DNA from: Sphingobacterium allocomposti
GTDB taxonomy: Bacteria > Bacteroidota > Bacteroidia > Sphingobacteriales > Sphingobacteriaceae
Length of the DNA stretch: 64,000 bases
NCBI RefSeq assembly: GCF_008124885.1
Contig: NZ_VNHX01000018.1
Location: 1-64,000, forward strand
Direction: 5' to 3'
In this document: positions 55,576 to 64,000 of the stretch, one piece after another
Layout: every line of letters starts with the position of its first letter
Position numbering within the stretch: the first letter of the stretch is position 1
Program-made: the position numbers and the translations under genes
Notes under the pieces: model-generated
Databases searched by the model: none
Told to the model about the DNA's origin: nothing
Seen by the model: only the letters and a program-made list of their open reading frames with translations

Positions 55576-55669
55576 TCTTATTTGCTGCATAGTGGCACAG
55601 GTATATCGTTGTTCTGAGCCGCAATTTTGTACAATAACGCGAATTATGTAAGTTTGTGTCTACCCAATT

Positions 55670-56371
55670 ATGAACATGATGCAAATAAAACGTTATTGGA
55701 GCAGTTTTGTTTCTCTTTTGTTTCCGCCGTTGTGCATATCGTGCGAGCACGTTCTGTTAAATCAGGAAAAATTTCTTTGTACCTCCTGTCAATTTCATCT
55801 GCCAATCACAGATCATCATCTTTATCCCGACAATGAAGCTTTCCGACGGCTCGTTGGCAAGGTCGATATAGAGGCCGCTGCAGCTTATCTTTCTTTTCGG
55901 AAATCTTCGCTTGTACAGGCGATGGTGCACAAGCTAAAATATCGGGGCATTCACGAAATAGGTACTTATTTCGGACGTTGTTTCGGCAGTCAGCTGGCAC
56001 AGTCTTTTACTTTTTCGGAGCTGGACCTCGTCGTGCCGGTTCCTATCTATCACAAAAAGCGGAAAGAGCGCGGGTACAATCAAAGTGACTACATCGCAGA
56101 GGGGATAGCACAGGCGCTAAGTCTGCCTCTGGACACGAAAAACCTGATCCGGAACGTGCATACCGAAAGCCAGACGGGAAAGGAAAGGCTGGAACGTTAT
56201 GAAAATGTGGAAGCGATATTTACGTGCCGTGCTCCGGAAGCTTTCTCGGGAAAACATATCTTGTTAGTTGACGACGTGCTGACTACCGGAGCTACCGTTG
56301 CTTCCGCAGCGCGTACCCTTATCGAACAATGTGGATGCCGGGTCTCTGTAGCGGTATTAGCGCTGGTATAG
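55670..56371 (+). CDS. ComF-family phosphoribosyltransferase-like protein
   Basis: The 233-residue protein has a four-cysteine N-terminal zinc site (C22, C25, C37, C40) and a phosphoribosyltransferase domain with the PRPP loop LLVDDVLTTGAT, preceded by DLVVPVPIYHKKRKERGYNQ. ComF proteins take part in DNA uptake or single-strand processing in competence and are also called GntX/ComFC. The exact substrate is unknown. It follows rlmN by 94 bases in the same direction. Confidence 0.9.
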   Translation: MNMMQIKRYWSSFVSLLFPPLCISCEHVLLNQEKFLCTSCQFHLPITDHHLYPDNEAFRRLVGKVDIEAAAAYLSFRKSSLVQAMVHKLKYRGIHEIGTYFGRCFGSQLAQSFTFSELDLVVPVPIYHKKRKERGYNQSDYIAEGIAQALSLPLDTKNLIRNVHTESQTGKERLERYENVEAIFTCRAPEAFSGKHILLVDDVLTTGATVASAARTLIEQCGCRVSVAVLALV

Positions 56372-56434
56372 CTATTTCCCCGCCTCATAACAGGTCGTCG
56401 GACCGCGGCAGACGGTCGCCCGTAGAATGCGGTT

Positions 56435-56824
56435 TTACCCATAGTTAAACCGCCGCTGGTGCAGTAATAGGTAGCTGAAAACGCCCATTCCGATCCCAAC
56501 GTAGTCGGCAAAGATATCCCACCAGTCGGCCTCTCTATCGCTCGAAAGATAAAGCTGTAACCCTTCCGTTCCGAAAGCAAAAAAAGTAGTGATAAGGAGC
56601 GTCAGGAACATCGTCCTGATCTTCGACGCCCGTCCTTTCGACTGAATGATCGATCCAAGGAGCAAGAGCACTGTGAATACGAAAAAGCAACCGCTGTGCG
56701 CCAATTTATCAAAACCTTCAAAATAGTTCGTGCTGGGCAGGTCCTTTGAGGGAAGTCCCATCAACAATAGCATGACTATGGCCCAAATAATAGCCCACGA
56801 ATAGTTGTATAAAAATCTCAGCAT
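56435..56824 (-). CDS. VanZ-like membrane protein
   Basis: This 129-residue protein has four transmembrane helices and the VanZ motifs FDKLAHSGCFFVF and AFGTEGLQLYLSSDREADWWD, with the acidic DIFADYVGIGMG end. Members of the family occur in low-level teicoplanin resistance and in many other settings; no resistance is claimed here. It is leftward and convergent with comF. Confidence 0.87.
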   Translation of the reverse strand: MLRFLYNYSWAIIWAIVMLLLMGLPSKDLPSTNYFEGFDKLAHSGCFFVFTVLLLLGSIIQSKGRASKIRTMFLTLLITTFFAFGTEGLQLYLSSDREADWWDIFADYVGIGMGVFSYLLLHQRRFNYG

Positions 56825-57085
56825 TACTTATAAAAGTCGTATTAATTATGGATGTTTCAAAAAAAACTTTCGTGATTTTCCCCGAATGGTAGCAAGAAGC
56901 AGCGCGATACACAGCTGATCGTCACGATTCACTTCCCAACAGCTTCGATGTCCTGGAACGGTTTTTTTGCCCTTGATACGCGTTCCTTCTATACCCGTTA
57001 ACCTTTTTCAATACAAACGTTAAAAAGGCTAAAAAAATAATATCCTGATTATCAGACTGCTGTGGTCGTGTTGTGTAAAATTATA
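56825..57085. other. Intergenic region between the divergent VanZ and padR genes
   Basis: About 260 bases with no gene. A TTTTTTT run lies near 56967. The right edge joins the padR operator and promoter. Confidence 0.4.
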
Positions 57086-57106
57086 GTACTATGTATTGCA
57101 TAGTAC
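57086..57106. promoter_or_regulatory. Candidate PadR operator
   Basis: GTACTATG at 57086-57093 and CATAGTAC at 57099-57106 form an inverted repeat with a five-base spacer. It overlaps the expected -33 position of the padR promoter (TATCTTTG at 57120-57127). PadR proteins usually bind such palindromes to repress their own operon. Confidence 0.6.
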
Positions 57107-57119
57107 AATAGAAAGCATA

Positions 57120-57127
57120 TATCTTTG
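57120..57127 (+). promoter_or_regulatory. padR -7 element
   Basis: TATCTTTG ends seven bases before the padR ATG at 57135, so the leader is very short. It rules out the alternative start at 57096. Confidence 0.6.
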
Positions 57128-57134
57128 TATTGTT

Positions 57135-57467
57135 ATGATAGCAGAAAATACACAAACCCAAATGCGGAAGGGGATACTGGAATACTGTATCCTTTCTATA
57201 ATTTCCCGAGGGGAGATATATGCTTCAGATATTATCGGTGAACTAAAGAAAGCGCAGCTGCTGATTGTTGAAGGCACCTTATATCCATTACTCACACGGT
57301 TGAAAAATAACGGGCTCCTCAGCTATAATTGGAAAGAATCCAGTTCCGGCCCTCCCAGAAAATATTATCAGATTACGGACGAGGGCAGAGAAGTGTTGTC
57401 CAGGTTGGACATCACATGGAAAGAGCTCGTTTTTGCGGTAGAAACATCGCTACAAGGAAGAAATTAA
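57135..57467 (+). CDS. PadR-family transcription repressor
   Basis: From the ATG at 57135 this is 110 residues and a typical short PadR: winged helix with MRKGILEYCILSIISRGEIY, ASDIIGELKKAQLLIVEGTLY, PLLTRLKNNGLLSYNW and the wing GPPRKYYQITDEG, then a dimerisation helix. A palindrome in its promoter suggests autoregulation. The pspC gene starts 33 bases after the stop, the usual PadR-PspC pair of Bacteroidota, and the regulator probably controls it. Confidence 0.92.
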   Translation: MIAENTQTQMRKGILEYCILSIISRGEIYASDIIGELKKAQLLIVEGTLYPLLTRLKNNGLLSYNWKESSSGPPRKYYQITDEGREVLSRLDITWKELVFAVETSLQGRN

Positions 57468-57500
57468 CAACAATACTAATCTAAAATATTAAACAAGGTC

Positions 57501-59234
57501 ATGAACAAGACAATCATCATAAACATAAACAGCATCGTCTTCCACATCGAGGAGGACGCCTACGAGACGCTGCGATCGTATATGATCGATATTAAAAAAC
57601 ATTTCGGCAACTCCGCTGAGAGTAAAGAGATTCTCGAAGATATTGAGAACCGCATTGCGGAGATGTTTAATGAACGTATACAGACGGGGCGGAAAGAGGT
57701 AATCAACTTAGAAGACGTGCAGCAGGTTATAGGGCAGATGGGAAGGGTAAGCGACTTTGAGGATAGTGAAGAGACAGCTGGCGAGTTTCGTCAGGAACAG
57801 GCCAGGCCCAATTTCGGAGGTGGCGAGCATGTGGGACGTAAATTAATGCGCGACCCCGACGATAAGGTGCTCGGCGGTGTGTGTAGCGGGTTGGCGCATT
57901 ACTTCGGAATGGAACCCCGTTGGATTCGGGTCCTTCTGGTGCTCTTCGTATTAATCGGTGGATCGGGGTTTTTGGTATATGTCATCCTGTGGATTGTCAT
58001 GCCGCTTGCCGAAACGCGTGCCGATAAAATGGCGATGCGCGGCGAAGTGCCCAACCTGCAGAACTTTAAGAAATCTTTCGACGAGGAGGTGAAGACTTTT
58101 TCCGAAAATTTTTCTGGAGCCGGCGAGCAAATTAGCCGCGGTGCCCGCACGGCAGGGAATGCTCTTGGCGGCTGCCTTGGATTCATCGGCAAGATGATTG
58201 CTTGGCTGATGCTTATTTACACAGGACTCAGTATTCTGGGAATGTTCATCTTTTATGTCTTCAACATGATGAACCTGTTTGGTTTAGAGAACCCAATATT
58301 ATTCCCTCCTTTACAGATTCTGTCTCCGGACGATGCTGTGATTGCGCTGTCCCTAGGCTTTATGGCGGCAACGATCCCCTTTCTGGCACTTTTTTTATGG
58401 CTGGTCCGTATACTCTTCAAAACAGATAAGCTTAATAACTATTTGTCTTTGACCATGTTTGCCGTATGGATCGTCTCGGTGGTCGGCGTAATTTACTATT
58501 GTGTATACGCGGCTCAGGACTTCCGTGAAAAGAGCACGATTAACGTCCAAAAGAATATTACTCCGCAGAAAGTGTATTATTTTACAGAGAAGGATGTACG
58601 TGTCTTAGATGCCAGTGAGAAGGATTCTCTACGCTCTAAGTTCAACATACAGATAGATGGCCAGGACTTGCGAAACCATCTACACACCAACATCGGTATC
58701 TACTTCGAAAGTATTGACTCACTGAGCCAGCCTTACATACAATATAGCTATTCAGCGAAGGGAAAAACGTACCAGCTGGCAGCAGAAAGGGCGAAGAACA
58801 TCGTGTATGAAAGCGTTCAGGAAGGAAATACGGTATTGTTCCCAAGCCACTTTATTCTGAAAAGGGACGAACTGGATCGCGATCAATATGTTCGGGCGAC
58901 CGTTTATTTGCCCCGTGGATCAAAAGTTGTTTTGCACAGAGAAATAGAAAATAAAGTGCGGGATGTGCCATGCTGGGAATGTCTTAACAACTATCCGGAT
59001 CGGGACCATCAGAAGTTTACGGAATGGACGATGACAGCGACCGGCCTGGTCTGCTCGCAGGTGCCGCAGCCGCAAACTGACGAGGAGACTCCGGAAATAG
59101 AAGAAAGCGAATCGCCTAAAGCCGAAGAAGAAATCGGCAGAAAAGATTCGATCATTCGGATTGACGGCTCGAATGTTACGATCGAAGTGAAAGACAACAA
59201 CGTGAAAATTAACGCCAAGAAGGAAACAGAATAG
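57501..59234 (+). CDS. PspC-domain membrane protein
   Basis: This 577-residue protein starts with a cytoplasmic HAAS-like domain (residues 1-90). A PspC domain follows (KLMRDPDDKVLGGVCSGLAHYF, then RVLLVLFVLIGGSGFLVY), then four transmembrane helices (about residues 130-350) and a periplasmic or cytoplasmic C-terminal domain. The C-terminal end is acidic (EETPEIEESESPKAEEE). PspC is part of envelope-stress responses. No PspA is nearby. It is translated with the PadR repressor. Confidence 0.92.
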   Translation: MNKTIIININSIVFHIEEDAYETLRSYMIDIKKHFGNSAESKEILEDIENRIAEMFNERIQTGRKEVINLEDVQQVIGQMGRVSDFEDSEETAGEFRQEQARPNFGGGEHVGRKLMRDPDDKVLGGVCSGLAHYFGMEPRWIRVLLVLFVLIGGSGFLVYVILWIVMPLAETRADKMAMRGEVPNLQNFKKSFDEEVKTFSENFSGAGEQISRGARTAGNALGGCLGFIGKMIAWLMLIYTGLSILGMFIFYVFNMMNLFGLENPILFPPLQILSPDDAVIALSLGFMAATIPFLALFLWLVRILFKTDKLNNYLSLTMFAVWIVSVVGVIYYCVYAAQDFREKSTINVQKNITPQKVYYFTEKDVRVLDASEKDSLRSKFNIQIDGQDLRNHLHTNIGIYFESIDSLSQPYIQYSYSAKGKTYQLAAERAKNIVYESVQEGNTVLFPSHFILKRDELDRDQYVRATVYLPRGSKVVLHREIENKVRDVPCWECLNNYPDRDHQKFTEWTMTATGLVCSQVPQPQTDEETPEIEESESPKAEEEIGRKDSIIRIDGSNVTIEVKDNNVKINAKKETE

Positions 59235-59324
59235 TGGCGTAATTTACAGACTACCAACGAAATGAATATCATTCTCCTGTTTCTGAGAACAGTGAGTCGG
59301 GAGAAACATGTACTATAATTTTTT

Positions 59325-61748
59325 ATGAAGAAACTATCTACACCATTACTTTTGAGCTTTTTTTTCACTTTGTTTACGGCAATGACACTCCGCGCGCAGC
59401 AAGCAGAAATTGCGGGGAAGGTGGTCGACAGTCAGGGGGAGCCCATGGCTAACGTGTCCATCTATCTTCTGACAGTGCGGACCGAAGCGATCATCAAAAC
59501 GGCAGTGTCCGATGCCGAAGGCTTATATAGTATTAAGAACGCCCCGAACGGCGAGTTTGTTGTACAAGCATCCTCCGTTGGATACGAAACTTTTAAATCG
59601 GCAACCATTCAGGTCGCCGGACGAAAAATTGCAATGAGCGATATTGTCCTGACTCCACAGGCGCAGACGATCGGCAACGTGACAGTCGAGGGGCGTGTTC
59701 CGCTCGTGCAGCAGCGGGACGGAAAGCTTATTCTGAACGTTGAAAATTCCCCTCTTGCAGCAGGTAACAACGCCTTGGAAGTCGTGCAACGCGCCCCGGG
59801 AGTAAGTGTGGATAAAGACGAGAATCTGCAGCTAATGGGGCAGCAAGGTGTAAACGTTACCATTGACGGCCGTCAGACGTTCATGAGCGGGGAGCAACTG
59901 GCAACGTTTCTAAAGGCAATGAATGGCGACCAGATAAAAAGCGTCGAAGTAAGCACCCAACGAAGCGCAAAAGATGATGCCGAAGGCGCCGTGGGAACGA
60001 TTAATATCGTGTTGAAAAAAAATCGCATGGAAGGCTTCAACGGGACTTTCCTCGCGAGTGCGGCGCACGGCCAGCATTTTAGGGGCAACTCCTCGCTTAA
60101 CTTAAATTATAAGAAGAATAACACCACCGTCTTCGGATCCTATGGCTATACGCACAACGAAAGGCAGTTCGATCTGGACCTAGCCCGTATCATCCCTTCT
60201 GAGGAAATAGGAGACCGGTATTTTGATCAACGTTCCAGCCTTATTGAAACGAATAAAACACACAACTACAAATTTGGTATCGAACAGAAAACTTCGGAAC
60301 GGAACACCATGCTTCTTCAGTTTTCGGGCGATAACGACGAAGAAAGCTCAGCGAACAATAGCCTGACAGACATCGGGCCCCGCAAGGGCATGGCCGACTC
60401 TGTCCTCACGTCTACTTCCATAAACCGCGCACCATTTAACCGGTATTCCCTGAATTTTAATAACGAGTTGAAGCTAGATAGTACCGGTGGAAAGGTCGTG
60501 TTAGATCTCGATTGGAGTGCCTTCCGAAATAATTCGGACATAAATTACGAGTATAGGACAGCCGACCCTCAGGGCAATCTCCTATACGATCCCGAGTTTG
60601 AGCGCAGCCGCATGCCGGTGAATATCGACATCTATGTAGGAAGACTCGATGTCACGAAAGGTCTAGGGAAGGGTACTTTGGAAGCGGGAATCAAATACAG
60701 TAACGTAAAGTCGGACAACGACCTGCAGTTCGAACATATTGTAGGTGGGGAATGGCAGGACTATGAAGGACGTCCAAACCACTTCGTTTATACCGAGCAG
60801 ATAGCGGCCGGATATGTGGATTATAGCAGAGCTTTCGGGAAATTAAGCGCGAAAGCCGGACTGCGGGCGGAACATACCGTTTCCGACGGAAACTCTATTA
60901 CGTTGTCAAAGCGCGTGAAAAGGAACTACCTGAACTGGTTTCCCTCTGTCAATCTGAGTTACACAATCGATGAGAACAACATCTTATCGCTTAGCTACGC
61001 GAAGAAGATATCCCGTCCAAACTACAGGTTTCTGAATCCGTTCGCCTACTATATCGACAAATTCACGTATATGTTAGGAAACCCCTATCTGAACCCGCAA
61101 TATACCGACGGCTTTACACTGAATTACACCTTGTATAAGATGTTTAATATCACGCTGGGGACAGATATCACGAACGACGCCATGGTCGAAAGTATGGGAC
61201 AGGACGAAATCAAGGGCGAATCGTGGGTTACACGTGAAAACCTTGCGACAAATGTCACTTCCTATTTAAATATAAATGCTCCTGTACAGATCGGTAAAAT
61301 CTGGACAATGAATAACAACCTAACGACGATTTATATGCACTTTAAAGGTCCGATAGCAGGAGAATACGCGGATTTAGGGTCTGTGTTTTTCCAAGGGCGC
61401 AGCACGAACAATTTTAAGTTCGGGCGAGGCCTGTCAGCCGAACTGTCCGTCAATTATAATAGTCCGTTTTTATATAACATTTACAAAATACATAGCAGAT
61501 GGGGAGCCGACGTCGGCCTGAATTATAACTTTAAGGATCAGCGGAGTTCGTTGAAACTTGCCGGAACAGATATATTCCGGACGCAGAGGAACAATGTTTC
61601 GACAGACTTTGGACAGTTTAACTCCGATATCAGGCAATATAACGATAACCGGACGATACGTTTAACATATACCTTTAAGTTTGGCAATCTAAAGCAACAG
61701 ACGCGCAGAAACAGCGATGACTCGGAGGAGAAGAGTCGTGCGCTATAA
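59325..61748 (+). CDS. Outer-membrane beta-barrel receptor (second 807-residue copy)
   Basis: The 807-residue protein has a signal peptide (ending LRAQQ), a carboxypeptidase-regulatory-like domain (IAGKVVDSQGEPMANVSIYL), a TonB-type plug (IGNVTVEGRVPLV, VTIDGRQTFMSGE, QIKSVEVSTQRSAKDDAEG) and a barrel with LSYAKKISRPNYRFLNPFAY. It has exactly the length of the receptor at 34063-36486 and a similar end, so the two are paralogues with different ligand domains. The ligand is unknown. It lies 90 bases after pspC in the same direction. Confidence 0.92.
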   Translation: MKKLSTPLLLSFFFTLFTAMTLRAQQAEIAGKVVDSQGEPMANVSIYLLTVRTEAIIKTAVSDAEGLYSIKNAPNGEFVVQASSVGYETFKSATIQVAGRKIAMSDIVLTPQAQTIGNVTVEGRVPLVQQRDGKLILNVENSPLAAGNNALEVVQRAPGVSVDKDENLQLMGQQGVNVTIDGRQTFMSGEQLATFLKAMNGDQIKSVEVSTQRSAKDDAEGAVGTINIVLKKNRMEGFNGTFLASAAHGQHFRGNSSLNLNYKKNNTTVFGSYGYTHNERQFDLDLARIIPSEEIGDRYFDQRSSLIETNKTHNYKFGIEQKTSERNTMLLQFSGDNDEESSANNSLTDIGPRKGMADSVLTSTSINRAPFNRYSLNFNNELKLDSTGGKVVLDLDWSAFRNNSDINYEYRTADPQGNLLYDPEFERSRMPVNIDIYVGRLDVTKGLGKGTLEAGIKYSNVKSDNDLQFEHIVGGEWQDYEGRPNHFVYTEQIAAGYVDYSRAFGKLSAKAGLRAEHTVSDGNSITLSKRVKRNYLNWFPSVNLSYTIDENNILSLSYAKKISRPNYRFLNPFAYYIDKFTYMLGNPYLNPQYTDGFTLNYTLYKMFNITLGTDITNDAMVESMGQDEIKGESWVTRENLATNVTSYLNINAPVQIGKIWTMNNNLTTIYMHFKGPIAGEYADLGSVFFQGRSTNNFKFGRGLSAELSVNYNSPFLYNIYKIHSRWGADVGLNYNFKDQRSSLKLAGTDIFRTQRNNVSTDFGQFNSDIRQYNDNRTIRLTYTFKFGNLKQQTRRNSDDSEEKSRAL

Positions 61749-61780
61749 GACACACCTTGTTTGTCCTATTTAGTTTAGTT

Positions 61781-61810
61781 AGCCGCAGGTCATTTGCCTG
61801 CGGCTTTTTT
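61781..61810 (+). terminator. Terminator of the receptor gene
   Basis: AGCCGCAGG at 61781-61789 pairs perfectly with CCTGCGGCT at 61797-61805, a seven-base loop and a T-run. Confidence 0.92.
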
Positions 61811-62073
61811 ATTGGTGAAAATCCCCATATCGCTGGAGCCTGCCGGTCGGATGAACGCCCGGTAAATCTGATGTCCGGACTCTCCAAAACTTTCCTTTCC
61901 TCCGGTTGTTTCTTAATAGATAAGAATAAAATTACTATCTTGTGGATTTACTATAACTGGTTAATATACAAGGAGCAGACGGACATGTTGTCAAAGCTAA
62001 GCGTGTTTTCTGCTAAAATACGCCCAACATATCATGAAACAATTAAACAGATACACTAAATAATTATTTACTT

Positions 62074-62892
62074 ATGAAACAGTTCATATTTTTAGCGTTG
62101 TGGCTGGGAACGGCCGGTGCAGCGTTCGGACAGAGGCAGCTCGCCGAATTATGGGAAACGAAAGATCTTCCGACGCCGGAGTCTGTCTTATACTCACCAA
62201 GCAATAACCTGCTTTATGTGTCTCTAATAGACGGAGAGGCGATGGGCAAGGATGGAAAGGGAGGCGTGGCCGTTTTGAACATGGATGGCACCGTTAAAAC
62301 GAAGGACTGGGTCACGGGCATGGATGCACCAAAAGGGCTCGCTATTTATAAAGATATGTTGTATGTTGCCGACATTACCTCGGTCTCTGTCGTCGATATC
62401 ATCACCGGTAATGAGGTTAATAAGATAGAATTTCCGGGGGCGGTGATGCTTAATGATGTAACTGTCGACGACAACGGTGTGGTGTACGTGTCCGACACCC
62501 GCGCGGGAAAGATTTATCAGATGCGCAATAACAGGCCTTCTGTCTTTTTGGAAAATACACCATCCGTGAACGGCCTCAAGTATACGAACGGACACCTCCA
62601 TGCGCTGGTTGGGCCGGAGCTGTGGAAAATTGACGGCGACGGAAAATCGACCATAATAGCAAAAGGGTTCGAGCTCGGCGGAGATGGGCTGGAGCCGCTG
62701 AAGGACGGGGAGTTCTTGGTGACATGTTGGGGAGGATTGGTGTATCATGTGAAAGCCGACGGCACTTTTGACAAGCTGATGGATGTTCGGGGGCAGATGA
62801 ATACTGCGGATCTCGGATTCCATCCGGAAACCAACACCGTTTATATTCCCACATTTAACAATAACAGTGTGAAGGCATATCAACTAAAGTAG
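62074..62892 (+). CDS. Secreted SMP-30/gluconolactonase-like propeller protein
   Basis: This 272-residue protein has a signal peptide (MKQFIFLALWLGTAGAAFGQ) and six-bladed propeller repeats (LPTPESVLYSPSNNLLYVSL, VLNMDGTVK, MDAPKGLAIYKDMLYVAD, FPGAVMLNDVTVDDNGVVYV, TPSVNGLKYTNGHLHALV). The resemblance to SMP-30/gluconolactonase proteins is in the fold; catalytic metal ligands are not certain. It may bind or hydrolyse a sugar lactone in the periplasm, or only bind. It is monocistronic. Confidence 0.85.
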   Translation: MKQFIFLALWLGTAGAAFGQRQLAELWETKDLPTPESVLYSPSNNLLYVSLIDGEAMGKDGKGGVAVLNMDGTVKTKDWVTGMDAPKGLAIYKDMLYVADITSVSVVDIITGNEVNKIEFPGAVMLNDVTVDDNGVVYVSDTRAGKIYQMRNNRPSVFLENTPSVNGLKYTNGHLHALVGPELWKIDGDGKSTIIAKGFELGGDGLEPLKDGEFLVTCWGGLVYHVKADGTFDKLMDVRGQMNTADLGFHPETNTVYIPTFNNNSVKAYQLK

Positions 62893-62960
62893 CCGTTAAG
62901 AGGTCGATCCCGACTTTTTCGTTTGATCATACAGCATATCATTTTTAACGAGATGATGAC

Positions 62961-62968
62961 TACCTTTG
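62961..62968 (+). promoter_or_regulatory. murF -7 element
   Basis: TACCTTTG fits TAnnTTTG and lies 16 bases before the murF ATG. Confidence 0.5.
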
Positions 62969-62984
62969 CTAAAAATAAATCAGT

Positions 62985-64000
62985 ATGACGATCGATCATT
63001 TATATAAGCTATATAAGGAAAGCCCCTTTGTATGTACCGACACAAGGCAGATTGTTCGGGATAGCCTTTTTTTTGCATTGAAAGGGGAACGGTTCAACGC
63101 GAACAAGCTGGCAGGTAGTGCCTTGGAGGCAGGCGCGCGGTGGGCGGTAGTTGACGATCCTGACGTGGTTACCGATGATCGCTATATCCTCGTCGACGAT
63201 GTGCTGACGACCCTGCAGGCATTAGCACGGCACCATAGACAGCAGCTGACCATCCCTTTTATTGGAATAACAGGGACGAACGGAAAGACAACAACCAAAG
63301 AACTTGTATATGCGGTACTATCACAGCAGTACAAAACATACGCAACAAAAGGGAATTTAAATAATCACATTGGGGTGCCGCTGACGCTGTTGGCTATCGA
63401 CGATTCCGTAGAGATGGCGGTAATTGAGATGGGGGCAAACCATCAGGGCGAAATCGGCTTTCTTTGCGGCATGGCACAACCTACACATGGGCTGATTACC
63501 AACGTGGGAAAAGCGCATTTAGAAGGCTTTGGCTCGTTTGAAGGCGTGAAGAAAGCAAAAGGCGAGCTGTACGATTTTTTAAAAGCGCACGACGGCGTGC
63601 TCTTTTTACAGGGTGACAACGCGCATCTGGTAGAAATGGAAAGCGGACGGTCGGTGCGTAAGATCTTTCGCTATGGCTTCTCGGCATCTAATGATATCGT
63701 TGGCGAATTGGCCCAGGCCAACCCGTTTCTCACCGTACGCTGGAGAGAGAAGGAGGGAGATGCCGGCTATCCGGTAGAAACTCATCTGACCGGGTCATAT
63801 AATACAGAGAATATTTTAGCGGCTGTAGCAGTTGGACGTTTCTTCGGGATGGAAGCAGCACTTATAAACGCCGGAATCGAGGCCTATCACCCGACAAACA
63901 ACCGGTCGCAGATTGTTGAAACCGATCGGAATACGGTGATTGCAGACTATTACAATGCCAATGCGAGTAGCATGGCCGCGGCACTGGAAAACATTGCCGT
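62985..64000 (+). CDS. murF: UDP-N-acetylmuramoyl-tripeptide-D-alanyl-D-alanine ligase (5' part)
   Basis: The first 338 codons are present, and the gene runs off the window edge. The ATP loop GITGTNGKTTTKE (residues 95-107), the Mur-ligase segments KGNLNNHIGVPLTLL and AVIEMGANHQGEI, the TNVGKAHLEGFGS motif and GSYNTENILAAVAV identify MurF. It adds D-Ala-D-Ala to UDP-MurNAc-tripeptide in the cytoplasm. The start was chosen because the family begins a few residues before the first helix (MTIDHLYKLY). Confidence 0.95.
   Translation, partial: MTIDHLYKLYKESPFVCTDTRQIVRDSLFFALKGERFNANKLAGSALEAGARWAVVDDPDVVTDDRYILVDDVLTTLQALARHHRQQLTIPFIGITGTNGKTTTKELVYAVLSQQYKTYATKGNLNNHIGVPLTLLAIDDSVEMAVIEMGANHQGEIGFLCGMAQPTHGLITNVGKAHLEGFGSFEGVKKAKGELYDFLKAHDGVLFLQGDNAHLVEMESGRSVRKIFRYGFSASNDIVGELAQANPFLTVRWREKEGDAGYPVETHLTGSYNTENILAAVAVGRFFGMEAALINAGIEAYHPTNNRSQIVETDRNTVIADYYNANASSMAAALENIA

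Noticed and set aside
56435-56824. Glycopeptide resistance from the VanZ-like protein.
   Set aside because: The fold is widespread and no vanA/vanB-type genes are nearby.
62224-62883. A 219-codon frame antisense to the propeller gene, and similar long antisense frames inside rimO (9291-9872), gcvP (15087-15701) and the GLPGLI-linked barrel gene (45880-46365).
   Set aside because: They mirror well-supported genes on the other strand and have no start signals or recognisable domains; their length follows from the codon use of the real genes.

Overview
The window reads as chromosomal DNA from a member of the Bacteroidota, most like the family Sphingobacteriaceae (Sphingobacterium, Pedobacter or Parapedobacter type). 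This rests on four things: many genes preceded by the Bacteroidota -7 promoter element TAnnTTTG; the L28-L33-DUF4295 trio; several outer-membrane proteins with a carboxypeptidase-regulatory-like N-terminus and a TonB-type plug or barrel; and a GLPGLI-family gene and a bacillithiol gene (bshC). Base composition is moderate, near 48 percent G+C by eye. There is no sign of a phage, plasmid, insertion sequence or CRISPR array.

Layout. 1-6.4 kb: the tail of an unidentified gene, two small membrane proteins, then leftward genes gcvT and a five-gene unit (SIMPL, DUF4112, DUF4359-like, truC, a propeller-like protein), a cold-shock gene and recO. 6.6-12.4 kb: rpmB-rpmG-DUF4295, ftsY, rimO, and bshC with a Crp-family regulator. 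12.4-18 kb: a leftward pair of guanidino-modifying enzymes (CtlX and a DDAH relative), a lipoprotein and gcvP. 18-25.3 kb: a lipoprotein amidase, a conserved protein of unknown role, pgm-nudix, and a compact unit holding an ECI1-like enoyl-CoA isomerase, a DECR1-like dienoyl-CoA reductase and a lipoprotein. 25.3-36.5 kb: a lone ExbD, an 882-residue MG2/TonB-plug hybrid, purD, tRNA-Glu, a NIPSNAP protein, a TlpA-like thioredoxin and an outer-membrane receptor, with several gene-free stretches of about 0.5 kb.

36.8-44 kb: two cassettes, each a DGPF/YCII protein followed by an ECF42-type sigma factor, lie on either side of a katG with a signal peptide. The second cassette continues into DoxX-like and DUF4256 genes. 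44-52.3 kb: an outer-membrane protein with its GLPGLI partner, a lipoprotein, a GMC oxidoreductase with its small subunit, and a glycosyltransferase. 52.5-64 kb: miaE, a luciferase-like oxidoreductase, rlmN, comF, a VanZ-like protein, a padR-pspC pair, a second 807-residue receptor, a propeller protein and the first 338 codons of murF.

Most of the window is housekeeping: translation and RNA modification (rpmB, rpmG, truC, rimO, rlmN, miaE, tRNA-Glu), the glycine cleavage system (gcvT and gcvP, with no gcvH here), purine and wall synthesis (purD, murF), and DNA repair and uptake (recO, comF). The less ordinary parts are the twin ECF42-DGPF cassettes around katG, the GLPGLI/outer-membrane-protein pair, the MG2-plug protein without a barrel, the mitochondrial-type unsaturated-fatty-acid operon, and four promoters placed so close to the start codon that the mRNAs should be leaderless.
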